Source: Hyalella azteca
Lineage: Eukaryota; Arthropoda; Malacostraca; Amphipoda; Hyalellidae
Assembly: GCF_000764305.2 (NCBI RefSeq)
Contig: NW_025935883.1
Span: 97,912-161,911, forward strand
Direction of reading: 5' to 3'
DNA: 64,000 nt
Within the stretch, counting starts at the first letter, position 1; every line of letters starts with the position of its first letter. Both the position numbers and the translations under genes were made by a program. Under the pieces are notes generated by a model. It did no database searches and was not told the origin of the DNA. It saw only the letters and a program-made list of their open reading frames with translations. Below, piece by piece: positions 12,524 to 25,045 of this stretch.

Positions 12524-13984
12524 ACAGTGGTGTCGTATAAGAATCTCTACTGATGTATCTATTCAACGGAAGAATATATATTTTTGTGTGGATAGATATT
12601 TTAAAATTTTATTTCATGTTTGATTTTTATTTCGAGAAATGGGACTAATTAACGGTTGAAATTTGATAATATACTGAATTTTCGACGAAATGTGGAAAAA
12701 TCAGCAAATTTCGTAAAAGAAGACATTGTAAAATTCCTCTCATTCATTTCTTAGATAAATACAATTAAAATATTATGACCATGAAGCTTCTATTTGACTA
12801 TAATAATTGAATAAGAAATGTAAATGTATGTTAAGAATAATGATATATACGTTGAAATTGACAATGGACAACGCTGTTACTCCTGCAGTTACGTTAACGT
12901 AAGTTCATTTTTGGACGGTTCACTGCTCACTGTAACGCAGTGGTTCTCGCCATGTGAGGTTTATAACTTCGTGTAACAATACAATGAAAAAAATGTGCAA
13001 TTATTTGTTCTTCATTTCCCTAACTGTGTCGTTACCTCTTCTTTAGATTCCCTTTAAGCGAGTAAATAAGACTCTTGACGTTTTGAAATATTAAAATTCT
13101 TTAAGATCGAAAATTTTCCTCAATCAGTAACTATTTAGTAAATTTTAGCAACTTGTGATTTCTTTAAATACTATTTATTAATTTATATATTTTCGACATT
13201 TATATATTATCAACATGTATGTAAATTGATGCCACCTAAGTATTGATGGTGACAACGATGAGGTGAACAAATTTGACTTAATTAATAATTAATAATCTTC
13301 CATTTACGCACAAATACCCCCTGAAAAAAAAATGCACAAAGAAAACTCTTCAAAGAAAATTGATTTGGTCTGGTCAAGTAAGTAAGGGAAACTATAATAT
13401 CAGTTCTCTTGTATGATCAGCTAGAAAAATATTAATGAAGTCTTGCTTGAATGCAAGAGTGCTTATCAATCAACTTTATTGTATTATTAATTGTGAGTTT
13501 CATAGAGACATATAAGTTGTTATGAATTATGACCTGATGAGTGGTCGCTTGTTACGGTGAGAAAGGCGCATTTTACGTGTTCAGTGTTCCACCTCCACTG
13601 GAAAATTTTTCACCCATTCTGAAGCGTTGCAAAAATTTCAGCATATCCATTTTAAAAAATTCAGCATTAAATCAGTACCTCAAGTGAGTTAGTCAATTTT
13701 CACTTGTATTGAGTTGAAGTTTCCTGCGAGAATCGAAAGGGAAAATAGCTCTCGGTGTGATGACAATTTTTCACGCGAGACATTAATTGCTTCATGTCAG
13801 TATTTCACCCCATATTAAAAATGTTAATATCGAGCAAATTCAACCATGTTATACTTGAGATTATATAACTTTTCTTAGGGCACTAAAATATTAGAGTTAC
13901 ATATATATGAATAACTTTCTTAAGATGTTCGATTTGAATTGAATTCTTTCTTTGAATATAAAATTGGTAGAACAGATTCTCTGG

Positions 13985-14205
13985 ACGAGCGCCGCTTGCT
14001 GCTCGCGTCTGTCGCGGCCTCTTAAGCAGACGAGCGGCCGCGGCCACCTAAGCAGACGAGTGNTCTAGATGTGTATAAGAGACATCTCCTAAGCAGACGA
14101 GTGGCCGAACTCGTAAGCAGACGCGAGGCCGCGGCCTCCTAAGCAGACGAGAGGCCGCGGTCTCCTAAGCAGACGAGTGACCGAACTCTTAAGCTCCTAA
14201 GTAGA
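13985..14205. repeat. GC-rich 26-33-bp repeat
   Basis: About seven units with CCTAAGCAGACGAG and GGCCGCGG. Interrupted by an N and transposon adapter sequence. Confidence 0.8.
14063..14084. other. Ambiguous base plus Tn5 mosaic-end remnant
   Basis: N at 14063, then AGATGTGTATAAGAGACA (14067-14084), the Nextera mosaic end short of its last G. Library adapter left in the assembly. Confidence 0.9.
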
Positions 14206-17200
14206 TCATTACTCAAGCAGCGTTGCAGTCACCGGAGAGCGCGCGGTCTCTGCCTGTCTTCACCTCTCCATGTCGTGACCATCTCGAGATATTCCCTCGT
14301 CGGTGTTCTCATCTATTTTCCTCTTAAATTTTTTTGATCTTCACTTCTGTTTTCTCATATTATTCGTATTATCTCATTGTGTATATACTTTATCATATAA
14401 TATATCGTATTATTATACGTATATTATAAAATGCAATTGCATAATATAATATATTGTCATATTATCTCGCATTTTCATGCTTACCGTTATTTAAAAATCC
14501 CGTGGCTAAATTTGTTCTTTTTTTCAACAAATCTCATCCCACACATTATTCGTATTCTTGTTATTAATAAATTCTGGAATACATTACACCATCTGCTCAA
14601 TTTTTTTACAGTTTTTTTTTATTTCGTGAGATTCAGGAGGTCTGAAATTTTTGTGTCTTCTGATGCGACTTCTGAATAAATACATGTATGTTCGAAGATT
14701 CAATGAATCAATTTAACCAAACAAAATTGTCGTGATATTTAAATTGCTATAACATTGTCAGTGATGAATGATTTGCTTTTAACGTTTATTTTGTCGCGTC
14801 CTGGCACCGATACTGGCAAGGTAAAATAGAATGACACGAGCCTGTGAATTGAATTCTATGAATTAAATTATTGGAAAAGAATTGTCCCATTATTTCTCAA
14901 AATATCTTCTCAATTATCACCCATCTATCGTATCATACATAGTAGACTTAATGACTTCAAGCACATGAAACAGTTTTTAAGGAAAGCTTTCCATGCCCTG
15001 AATGATTAAAAATAAAGAGTATCAGTTTCATTTTTGCTAGTTTAGTGAATACAACAGAGTCTAATTCAGCCTGTAGACGCCGGAAACTGTAAAATTGCAG
15101 AGAAAATTAATAAGTATTAAAAAATTCACGGCACCGGTAATTTGTTCATAAAAGTGGACGATATTATTCCAACAGTTTTATCGTGGGAACATTGAAAACA
15201 AAAACAAAATTAGCTGCAGTAGAGATATTTATTATAATGGAACTTAGCTTTGGTAATACGTATACTCAACATTTCGTTGCACGATTCGTGACATGAAATG
15301 AGTATACTGAGCAATTATTGAAAGAAAATTAGTTGTAGATCAGAACATTTAACGTTATTAATTATTATTGAGTCAACTCAGGGTAGTGTAATGCTGCCAT
15401 CTGTAAGATATTAAGCATTATCACATTAAATCAATAAACAGCAATTCTACAGCAAGATATTATGACAATTAATTTACATCATAGTATTGTAATCAACTCT
15501 TCGAAGATTTCATAGCACCGTAAGACACTTCAGGGAAATGTTGAGTCGATGTGTTAGGAAATAAGTGACACGTGCACAAGTCAGTGCAGTGTTACACTCC
15601 GTCCCGTTAGATACTGCGGGGGAGATGTGGACGTCGAAGTATTATGAAATAAGACAGCGGAACGTAAGTCACACGTGAGTTTCATTTTTCCAATGACAGG
15701 CTTGCGATTTGTAGGGAAAGTTTTACGCACCGGAAGTTTAAGCCGACGCATCGGTTGTGGTTTCGTAAGCTTGCGAGTGCGTTAAATATAACACTGGCCA
15801 TTCCGCTCACACTTCCTGGATGAACGACGAGTTCTTTCTTCAGAAAACGTTAGTTGAATGCCAAGTTGCATCGTTATCATCGGCCTAGAATGTCTCGCAG
15901 ATGGTACTGGAATCGAAACTGAAATGTCGTAAAGTCAAGCATGCAAGTCACACTGAAGTTCATATTAAACAACGTATAAAATGATTAAAATTTGGATGAT
16001 ACTTACCGAAAAGAACGAATCGGAGAAAACGCTTAGCATCCTGATATGAATTCCCAACGAAATTGTGCCAAAGGCAGATCTAAATTTTCTGAACTTTCGC
16101 TCAGCCGCGAATTATTATAGAAGACGTGCTGCGGTGTCTTCAAGCCGCGAAAGTAAAGTTTGAGAGTTCGGAATGTTCAACGGAACTAAATATTTTTTGA
16201 TAATTAAAGAATAGAACAATTAAAAATATTTAGATAATGAGAGATCATTGAAATATAAAATTTTCATCTCGTTTTTTGGAGATGCCAAATTCTAGAGGAC
16301 ACTTAATGATTTAAAGATTTCATGTTATAAAATCGAAGTTAAATTTTGTATGGGTTACGAGCATATTTTAAAATCGGAGTCTCCGTCCAATTCATGCATG
16401 CAATTTTTACGAGTGAATAACTTTATCTGAAACAGTTGAAAAATTTATGAGTTTATTTTATTCATTAACGACTCATTTAATGCATATAAAATTCAGAGTG
16501 AATATTGCGACGGTATCATTCAGGAGTCAAATTGGGCCGATGCAAGGGAAGCTCTCACCAGGTCAGCGGGAGCCCTGCTTCCACTCGGCGCTTGACCGCC
16601 GCCGAGGGAGGTTGAGTGTGAGAAGGGCGCTGCTCACCGCCGACTTCTGCGACTGTTGCTGTGTTCCTTAGGAATAAATTATATAAGGAAAATATTGGTG
16701 GAAATTTGAACGCTAAATAATGACGTCGATGACTTTTAAATCAATTATGTAATGATTATGTTTTTTTTTCGTGCAGATTGGCAGCTTTTTCTACTAAAAT
16801 AATCGACCTCTTAGATTCTTCCACGAACGAAAAAACGAATGATTACCGCAACCCAAGATACTTTATGGACGAATTTTGAATTGAAATTTTACTCACGAAT
16901 GACAATTCCTGCGTAAAAAACGATCATAAGCGATTGATTAAACGAGAAAGAATACGAAAATTATCGAATTTTTCGAAGAAACTACGAACAGCGTAATTTT
17001 GTCTCGGCTTTATACCTTCTGGAAATGCTTAAATGGATTCTTAAGAAATATTTTCTGCTTTAAGTAAGTTTGCTTGACAGTAAAAATCGATCGTACCGTG
17101 CAGCAAGTTACGAAAATAGCAACGAACATCAAAACATCGCTAAAAACACCGCAAGAAAATCAAATCTATGAGCCATCAATAAGTTCAAAGGCAAAGAAGC

Positions 17201-17485
17201 CCAAGCGAGAGATTCGAGTGATTTAATTCGGTTAATCAAGCGGGCTGCTGTGCGGTCGTCGTGCTGTAATTTTAATGTTCATAAAACGCATCCACTGGCC
17301 GAATAACTTATAACTCGCTCCATGTATAAGCTTTTTGAAACGATCAAATAAATCAGTGAAATAAAGTCTATAATCGTGTTAATAAAAATCGCTGAAGAAC
17401 GAATACAATATAATATAACTCCACATTTAGATGTAAGTGATCATCGCTACGTAAGTTTATTGAGTTAAGTCACAAGCACAACGCC

Positions 17486-17621
17486 ATGGCGGATAAAACG
17501 TCGAGTGCGTTAGCAACGTTGTTCATCCAACTGATCAGGATGATGGGTCACATATTGATGGGGGACACATCATTCAAGGTGGACTTGAGACTCCAGTCAC
17601 CCGTGTACGACTTCATCGTGG
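17486..17621 (+). CDS. Gene B first coding exon e1
   Basis: ATG in context AACGCCATGG, then a hydrophobic stretch ([19 protein letters not shown]), possibly a signal or membrane anchor, and VYDFIV. Donor GTGAGA in phase 1 matches e1 of C and D. A further upstream exon cannot be excluded. Confidence 0.85.
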
Positions 17622-20600
17622 GTGAGACGGCATGACGTGAACTTTTTCACTCCCACTGTAAACAAAAGTTTAGGAAATTTTATAGTGTTTTAACATAGTT
17701 AGGACATAATTAAAATATTGGACATATTTATCCTAATATTTGATCGGGAAAAATTAATGGATGGCCTTCATTTTGAGAATCCCTCAAATACTCTCAGAAG
17801 TCAATGCTTAATGAGCCGAGGCAGCCAAAATTAGGAAAAAATTAGATCAAATTCGAAAACTGAGGACATATTTTAGCTTAAGAGTAAAATTTTTCCTCTG
17901 AGTAATAAAACTTCTAAAACATGACACAAAATTTGCAAGAAACATTGATGAATGAAATGTTTATTAAAATTAATAGTTTGCATAAACTGTATTTTTCTGG
18001 AATGCCGTGAGAAATTTATTTAGTATATCGATTGAATTGAATGAACTCAATGAATTGATTAACACTTTCATATGCAATCATGCACATTATTTTACCTTCA
18101 CAATATTTGCCGGTATTGTGAACCTCGTCAACAATATAAATGACCTTGGCGATGGCTAAAACGTTGCGGCTGGACTAACATGGCCTTTACGTTTGCTTAA
18201 CATTGTGTGTTGAGCAATATGAACAATGCGACAAATACTTCATTTAAGTAAATAGGTTGGTATAAAGAATTACTCTATTGAAATTTCAGCACTTAGCTTC
18301 AAAAACGATTTTAATTAAGTTTTTTTTAAGTTTTTAATTTCATCTTCCAAAATTTTGAATCCTGTAAAGTACGAGTATCCACAACAAATTTCGTCGTCCT
18401 GTCAGTGGGTGCAGGATCTGCTGGCAGTGCCGTGGCTGGCAGGCTGTCAGAGGAGGGCAGATGGACAGTGTTGGTCCTGGAGGCCGGAGGACAGCCGCCA
18501 CCAGAAGTGTCCGTGCCTGGTCTGTCCGCCTTCCTCTTGCTTGAAGGCCACCAAACAAACTGGCAATTTCGTACCACCCCACAACGTCACGCGCAGATGA
18601 ACTATCATAACAGAGTGAGTTACTGTAGTGGCTACACGCTTCCTTATGAACCAATCAATCTTAACAAGCTCTATTACTTAAATTGTTATTATTTTTATTA
18701 TAATAATTTGAAATTAATTATTTCATCCGCTTATTTTAGGCAATATTTGAGAGCTAACCACACTAATCCTCTGTTTTTTGCTTGTTTTTCGCTCACACAC
18801 ACGCTGATTTGCGGGTGTATCCAAGGCTACTTATATTCTGCTGATTTTGGTCAATTATTGTTGAACTCTTCTCCCCGATGTGTGCTCTAATTCAGTTGAA
18901 CTTTATTTTATGACCTGCGTCTTAATGTTCCGTTGCAATTCCGAATAATTGTGATATATCTTTATCCCAGGTTAAGAAGGAGGAATGGATAGCCTCAATG
19001 CTTGTTGGATGCTAGAAAAAATGTCCTTCCTCTAATACGCAGATTTTTTTAAACGGTCTTGGGACGAATCGCCAGCGTGCATTCACTAGAAATCGATAAC
19101 CTACTGAATTATTGTGAATGTTGCTGAATATAATTAGCTATAACAAATGAGCAGTTAAAAATAACATACTTGAGGTGATGTAATTCTACCCACCAGGCCA
19201 ATCCATACCCTCGCGGCCACGTCATTGGTGGGTCGTCGGCCATCAATTACCTGATGTGGGTCCGGGGCAACCGCCGGGACTTCGACCGCTGGGCGGCCCT
19301 CGGCAACCCGGGCTGGGACTACGACTCTGTCCTGCCATATTTCAAGAAGCTTGAGACGTACAGGGGCGAAGTGACCAACCTCACGGGTGAATATCAGATA
19401 ATAAAAACCTTCAAGTAAAATTACAATTCTGCTAATTCTGACATAAGCTTTATAGATTTCTCTGCGACAAGTGGCTGAAGTGTTCTACCCGCACATAAAA
19501 TGATACTATAACGAGAAAAAGTAAACTTGTCCACAAACTATTTAGGAATGAAATGATCTTGTATCTAATTTATATGCTAACTCTGTAACATCACCCCATG
19601 CCCACTCCCCACAGCGCCGTACCACGGGTTCTCAGGCCCACAATCCGTAGAGAAGCGGCGGCACGCCACCCGCCTCACGGAGGCCTACCTCAAGGCGGGA
19701 CTCGAGCTCGGTTACCCCACCGTAGACCCCAGCGGTCCTTCCCAGATCGGTGGGTTGAACCTCCCTATTGCTTGTGATATGAAATTATTTCAATCATTTA
19801 GGGAATAATTGTAAAAGACTTAGGGAATAATTGTGTGGGAGATTTAGGGAATAATTGTAAGAATTATTCAGTAATTCCGTTTGTTTCGTATAAGACGCGT
19901 AACGAGAGTTGACAATGAGTTGTAAAAAGACTTCCTATCGAACGCTAAACTTGCATCGCGCCCACAAATGCAGTCTATTAATTGTCAAAATCAAAACATA
20001 ACAAAAATATTGTTCTCGGGAACACCTTCATAGAATCTTCATAATTTATTTACAATTGCTTAATATTTTATAAAGCCCATTTAGGTTCCTCATAATTCCT
20101 CGTTAATTCCAAAATAGAATGTTGATAACTCCCTGATAATTCCTTCATCATTCATTGACAAGTCCTTGATAATGCCTCGCTTTTTCATTAATGATCCCTT
20201 AATTATTCCTCGACAAATTTTAATTATCTTAAGAGATTTTAATTATCCTAACAAATTCCTCCATAATAATATTATTATTTCTCGGAAATTCCTCTATAAT
20301 TCTTAGATATCTCCTTATTGATGCACATGCACGCCACGTAGCTCATTGAATTACGCAACATTTCGTCTTCCTGAACATTGCCGCATCTTGAGCTTACCAC
20401 TCAAGAATATCTTGCGAAGTTGTCTAATAAGATGAACCAAAGTGCCGCAGTGAAACGTGACCATATTTTGGACGCATGTCAGCAGTGAGCAGTGAATCAC
20501 AAGTCACGTCAGTGAGCAGAAAATCTCAATTCACGTCAGTGAGCAGTGAACTGCCAGTCACGATCGCGTCACTGTATTTTTAATTTATTATATGAAAATT

Positions 20601-23600
20601 AGATTTAATTTATTATTGAGAGATTGTCCCAAATATCAATAATCATTATGTTCAATTAGTATGTAAAAGAGCGACTGGTAGCCTGGATGGCTGCTTCTCT
20701 ATCAAAATTGCATAGTAAAATATGTTTTTACTTTGTAATTTGTTTGATTAGTTATGCACAATCAATATAAAAATTTCCCACGTTATAGGCTTCTGCGTAT
20801 AAATTTTTATATTAAGAGAACTCTTATATTTACAAATCGGCGCTGTAATTGAATTAAAAACAAATATTAGTGCAAATTTTGCGTCATTTACCAATGACGT
20901 GACGATGACATAACTCGTCAGGCTTCTCGTCCCCCGACGTGACGTCCCACGACGGCGTCAGGATAAGCACTGCGGACGCGTATCTCAGACACGCGCTGCA
21001 CACGCGCCCCAACCTGCACGTGTTGGCACACGCGCACGTGATCAAGGTGCGTGATGCAATCAAAAAAATGACTGAGTCTTGTCCACTTTCTGCGCTTGTT
21101 TTGGCAATCCTGACTTAGTTGTAATCAGTGCTATGTCTGCAATGGCTACAGAAACGAATATTATATTATAGATCAACATTAATGGATGGAATAAGATCGT
21201 CAATGTATGAAATAACAACATTAATGAATAAAATTTTATCTATTACAGATTTTATTTAACAAGAATCGCCGTGCTGTTGGCGTGCGCTTCATGAGAGATA
21301 ACAAGGTGAGCGTGACACGCTTTGTATAGTATAGTATAGTATAGTATAGTATAGTATAGTATAGTATAGTATANGAAAACAAGATTCTAGGTGTCACTTC
21401 TACACTTTCATGTCTTTCGGGCCACACATACAGAACATCAACCCGAAATGCAGACCTTGGCTAAACACATTTAGACCCCTTATTGGAACAACATTCACAC
21501 AGAACAACATTCCTGCGCAGTGCGAGCAGTCTGGCGTGACCAGGACTCTAGGGAACATCAACAACAACAACCCCATCAACTACATCAATTTCACCTATCT
21601 ATATCAACCTCATCGAGCCCTCAACCCATCGATCACATCAATCAGATCACCCCGGTCAACCACGTACAATAACCTCATCAATCAATCAACCTATCAACCA
21701 CATCAGTTGCATCAACCACGTCAACCACCTCAACCCCATCTACCACATCAAATCCGTCGCCCATCATCCAACATCACATAGAATTTCAGGTTTGACAGAA
21801 TGCTTTGCTGGTATAATTTTTTTCTGGTTACATTAAGTTATGTGCTTCTATAGAATTGAGCCAATAAACAATCCTTTAATGGCCCAATAATTATTGACAG
21901 TAAGTTAGAATTTCAAGATGAATTGATTTGTTATTGAACGTCATCGCTTGATGTCACTTGCAATCAACTGGACAAAATAATTCAAGTTGATTAGCTGAAT
22001 GATTGAAGAAAGAACAAACTTTGTTGTTCGAACTCATTTAGTTGATATTGAGCTGCAAATCGTGATAGTTCTACAGGAAGTACTTTGAGCCCCTGTATGG
22101 CAAGACTGGGTTCAACATCGGCCCCATGCTCGCTGTCCCCAAGAGTCGGGGCTCAGTGACCCTGCGCTCCCGTAACCCCTACGACGCTCCCCTCATCGAC
22201 CCCAACTTTCTGAGTCATCCTGAGGACGCGAGGGTCTTCATTAAAGGTGCTAAATGCATGCATTAAGATATGAAAAAGTAAAGTGCTTTCAACGAAATTT
22301 AATAAGAAAGCAATGGCTCAAGACTTTTTCAGTATTTAGAAAGCAAAATTTTATTTTTTCGGTTGCCCTCTAACCGTTCGAAACATGAATGCATTGCGTC
22401 CAAAGGTGACTTACCATAAACTTAGAAAGATTATAGGATTCCCATGGGCAGTGAAATGGTGCACGTTTCATGAGTATTGCTTCGAGGTTATTTCATTGAA
22501 TTCTGTCACTTTAACTTGTAAAAATATGCCTTTTTTCTAGAAATTCTTCAGCCTGGTCAAAAAAATATATTTTTTTTTATATCACACATAATATTTTTAG
22601 CCATTCAATAATTTTAGGCGGAAAAATATTTAATATTTGTGTATAATAAGTTAGTAGATATGAAGGAAATTATATATACAGGCATTAGGTTCGCCTTGCA
22701 AATCGGCAACACGACTGCCATGAGGGCGCTGGGGGCCAAGTTCTACGACATGGTGAGCTACTTCATGTAAACTGAGTAAAATGTTAATGAAATTCATACA
22801 AAACACTATGGTTATTTTACTTAATTATTATAGGTATAAAAATATTACTGGAGATATAATTTTGTTCTTTTTTATCTTCAGACTGGATTATAGTATTAAA
22901 TTGTTAGTTAAATAATAACATCTAAACAGGCTATGGGCCTATTTCTTCAACGCCGACAATGCGGATGGAAAGAAACATGATATTTATCTGGCATCATGCC
23001 CGTTATCACTAAAAACCGGTCTATCTTTGCAGCTTTTATAACAATATTGCAATCAGTAACGTTAAGAAATTGTTATGTCAGCCGCTGCCAGGCTGCACCC
23101 ACCACGAGTATGGTTCTGACCCATACTGGGTCTGCTTTGCCCGCCACATGGCCTCTACCAACTACCACCCCGTGGGTACCTGCAAGATGGCACCCGCCTC
23201 TGACCCCATGGGTGTGGTTGACCCCAGACTCAGGTTAGTAATAGAATGTGGTAGGTTTTACGAACTTAATTGTGTACATGAAAAAAATCCGTTTAATTCC
23301 GTGGTGCCGAGGCGACCTGGAATATGAATCCTAACATCATTGACTTAGCTTATTTGGCTTCATGTTACTCACAACATGAGTTACATGATCAGGATGAGCA
23401 GGTAATTTAAATGAAATAGTGTTTGTTTAGGTGAAGCAGCTAGCAGTTTCATGCGATTACTTCCATAACCAGTATCTGTTAAGGGAAAGAAATATATTTT
23501 CAAGTTCTGCTTAATGTTTTAAAACGTCCAACAGCGCACAATTTCTTTTAAATAACGTGAAACAAAATTATGAGATATTGCAGTATTCAAATATAGCAGT

Positions 23601-24285
23601 CAGTCTAAACACATGACATTCAAAGCCTAGAAGTAGTAAAGAACTTGGAAACTTTTACGGAGTCGAAAATGATTAAAAACTTAGCATTTATTAAAAACTC
23701 TACAGGTATTAAAAACTTTGCATTTACTAAAAACTTGATTGATATTTCAAATTGAGCAGAAAGTGTTACTGAGATTTGTATTTGAAATACTTTTATTTGA
23801 CGCACACGACAGTGTTATTAAGACACCTAATTTATTGAAGTCTTCCATAAAACCTGCGCGCCAGAGTGTTATTGAGATTAATTATGTATTAATGCACTTT
23901 TATTACACGCGCACCAGAGTGTTATTGAGATTTATTATGTATTAATACACTTCCAGAGTGTTATTGAGATTTATTATGTATTAAAACATATTCATTACAC
24001 GCGCACCAGAGTGTTATTGAGATTCATTATGTATTAATACACTTGCATTACACGCACACCAGAGTGCGTGGCGTGTCAGGGCTGCGTGTGGCGGACGCCA
24101 GCATCATGCCCGTGATTGTGGCGGGCAACACCAACGCCGCCGCCATCATGATAGGGGAGAAGGCGGCCGACATCATCAAGCAGGACTGGCTCATCACCTC
24201 ACACAATTTCCTGAGTGAAACTCCTGAGTCATATGCCTCTGATAACAAAAATAATTTACGTTTCTACCGCGTTAGTATTGGATAA
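17486..24285 (+). CDS. GMC oxidoreductase gene B, lacks exons e7-e9
   Basis: Second GMC flavoenzyme gene. Exons: 17486-17621, 18406-18614, 19197-19386, 19615-19749, 20922-21046, 21249-21305, 22069-22246, 22682-22752, 23082-23233, 24063-24285. Start [20 protein letters not shown] leads into DFIV, where a phase-1 intron falls just before [16 protein letters not shown]. Exons e7, e8 and e9 are absent between 21306 and 22068. They would total 432 nt (144 codons, taken from C), start and end in phase 0, and carry GMC signature 2 and [10 protein letters not shown]. The listed exons therefore still form one frame of 1476 nt, 491 residues; with e7-e9 it would be about 635. The gap holds a TATAG microsatellite and an N at 21374, so an assembly deletion is as likely as a real one. 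The C-terminal tail after QDWLIT is longer than in A or C. Confidence 0.87.
18406..18614 (+). CDS. Gene B exon e2, FAD-binding segment
   Basis: 209 nt, acceptor CTGTCAG, donor GTGAGT. Encodes [38 protein letters not shown] and ends NYHNR. Confidence 0.9.
19197..19386 (+). CDS. Gene B exon e3, GMC signature 1
   Basis: 190 nt. Encodes [20 protein letters not shown] and [19 protein letters not shown]. Acceptor CACCAG, donor GTGAAT. The core matches A and C base for base over 65 nt. Confidence 0.92.
19615..19749 (+). CDS. Gene B exon e4
   Basis: 135 nt. Encodes [20 protein letters not shown] and [12 protein letters not shown]. Acceptor CCCCACAG, donor GTGGGT; phase 1 at both ends. Confidence 0.9.
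19795..19865. repeat. Short repeat in gene B intron 4
   Basis: Three to four copies of TTTAGGGAATAATTGT. Confidence 0.75.
20455..20565. repeat. 16-18-bp repeat in gene B intron 4
   Basis: Units of GTCAGTGAGCAGTGAA, about four copies. No other structure seen from 19870 to 20900. Confidence 0.7.
20922..21046 (+). CDS. Gene B exon e5
   Basis: 125 nt, acceptor CGTCAG, donor GTGCGT. Encodes [20 protein letters not shown] and [14 protein letters not shown]. It is the only full e5 among the plus-strand genes. Confidence 0.9.
21249..21305 (+). CDS. Gene B exon e6
   Basis: 57 nt, phase 0 at both ends. Encodes [19 protein letters not shown], the FAD-domain strand pair after HVIK. Acceptor ATTACAG, donor GTGAGC. 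A TATAG microsatellite begins about 20 nt after the donor. Confidence 0.88.
21325..21374. repeat. TATAG microsatellite ending in N
   Basis: About ten TATAG units directly after the gene B e6 donor, ended by an N at 21374. This is the likely gap or misjoin where e7-e9 should be. Confidence 0.9.
21540..21775. repeat. CATCAACCAC-rich low-complexity tract
   Basis: Runs of CATCAACCACGTCAACC and related words. The open frame through it is a product of composition, not a gene. Confidence 0.65.
22069..22246 (+). CDS. Gene B exon e10
   Basis: 178 nt from acceptor GTGATAG to donor GTGCTA. Encodes [20 protein letters not shown] and [21 protein letters not shown] preferred this acceptor to the nearby CTACAG because only it keeps frame and matches C. 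Confidence 0.88.
22682..22752 (+). CDS. Gene B exon e11
   Basis: 71 nt, acceptor ATACAG, donor GTGAGC. Encodes [20 protein letters not shown]. Confidence 0.9.
23082..23233 (+). CDS. Gene B exon e12, catalytic histidine
   Basis: 152 nt. Encodes [32 protein letters not shown] and MGVVDPRLR. Acceptor TGTCAG, donor GTTAGT. Confidence 0.92.
23800..24062 (+). repeat. Array copying the gene B e13 acceptor
   Basis: Four to five units near 56 bp: CACCAGAGTGTTATTGAGAT, then TATTATGTATTAATACACTT and CATTACACGCG. The last unit is the real acceptor CACACCAG|AGTGCG. The same repeat lies at 41650-41816 in gene C. Confidence 0.85.
24063..24285 (+). CDS. Gene B terminal exon e13
   Basis: Acceptor CACACCAG is the last unit of a repeat array that copies the same CACCAGAGTG several times upstream. 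Encodes [39 protein letters not shown] and a unique tail, [19 protein letters not shown] onward, ending at TAA. Confidence 0.9.
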
Positions 24286-24518
24286 TAATTGTTGGTGGAT
24301 TTGTCTTTGTTATGTTAACGAAGTATATGAAAAGGCATGGATAGTCCTATCCTTCTATGAGACATAAGATGTTTATAATAGTTTATTCCGGCATTACCTT
24401 CGAGAATCATATCCCAATTTTAGCTAATTTGAGTCAAAAATGTTGATAAATTAACCCATATCCAATTTGTAAAAGTAACCGGACTCTATTTCAACTCAAC
24501 AATTACAAAAGTGAATTG

Positions 24519-24524
24519 AATAAA
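24519..24524 (+). promoter_or_regulatory. Candidate polyadenylation signal for gene B
   Basis: AATAAA 234 nt after the gene B stop codon; the first good match on this strand downstream. Position only. Confidence 0.35.
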
Positions 24525-24949
24525 CTAAATTGAATATTAAACTTTTACGTCGCCACCAAACCAAATCATATTTACAAAAATATCATACAAATTGAAGACC
24601 AGAAGGACTTCTGAAAGGTGCCATAGCTCTTTGAAAGATAGTTGTAATGACCAACACTAACTGAGGGACATTCAGAGCCGATATCTTGGTGGTGTGTTGT
24701 GTAAATAATGATGACGATGATTGAATATGATGAAAATGTCGATGTTATGTGGAACCTAATGCTTATATTCAATGGCGCCGAAAAATAATATTAAATGGAA
24801 ACAAACTATGATGCAATGAGACATTCAACCATGATGCTGCAATATGAATTACAATGTATTTTTATGTGGCATAGGACGATTTGCACTATGTGCTCTTATG
24901 TGGCGAATTTAGTGGTGCACTATGTACAAAATGTAGAATACTAAAATGA

Positions 24950-25045
24950 AATATGTTGTTTGCTATAAAGCAATATGTGGTTTACCATAATGCAACATGT
25001 GGTTTACTATAAAGCAATATGTGGTTTACTGTAATGCAATATGTG
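24950..25045. repeat. 27-bp repeat
   Basis: Four units of GCAATATGTGGTTTACTATAA. Confidence 0.8.

Larger units (their letters stand above)
11116..17485. other. Intergenic region between genes A and B
   Basis: Mainly AT-rich unique DNA. Contains one foldback element (12371-12523) and a GC-rich repeat with adapter sequence (about 13985-14205). An open frame at 16447-16671 has no features of a known protein. No other gene seen. Confidence 0.6.

Noticed and set aside
21410..21781. 123-codon frame just after the gene B gap
   Set aside because: Dominated by CATCAACC words; no GMC similarity. The expected e7-e9 motifs are not in any frame here.
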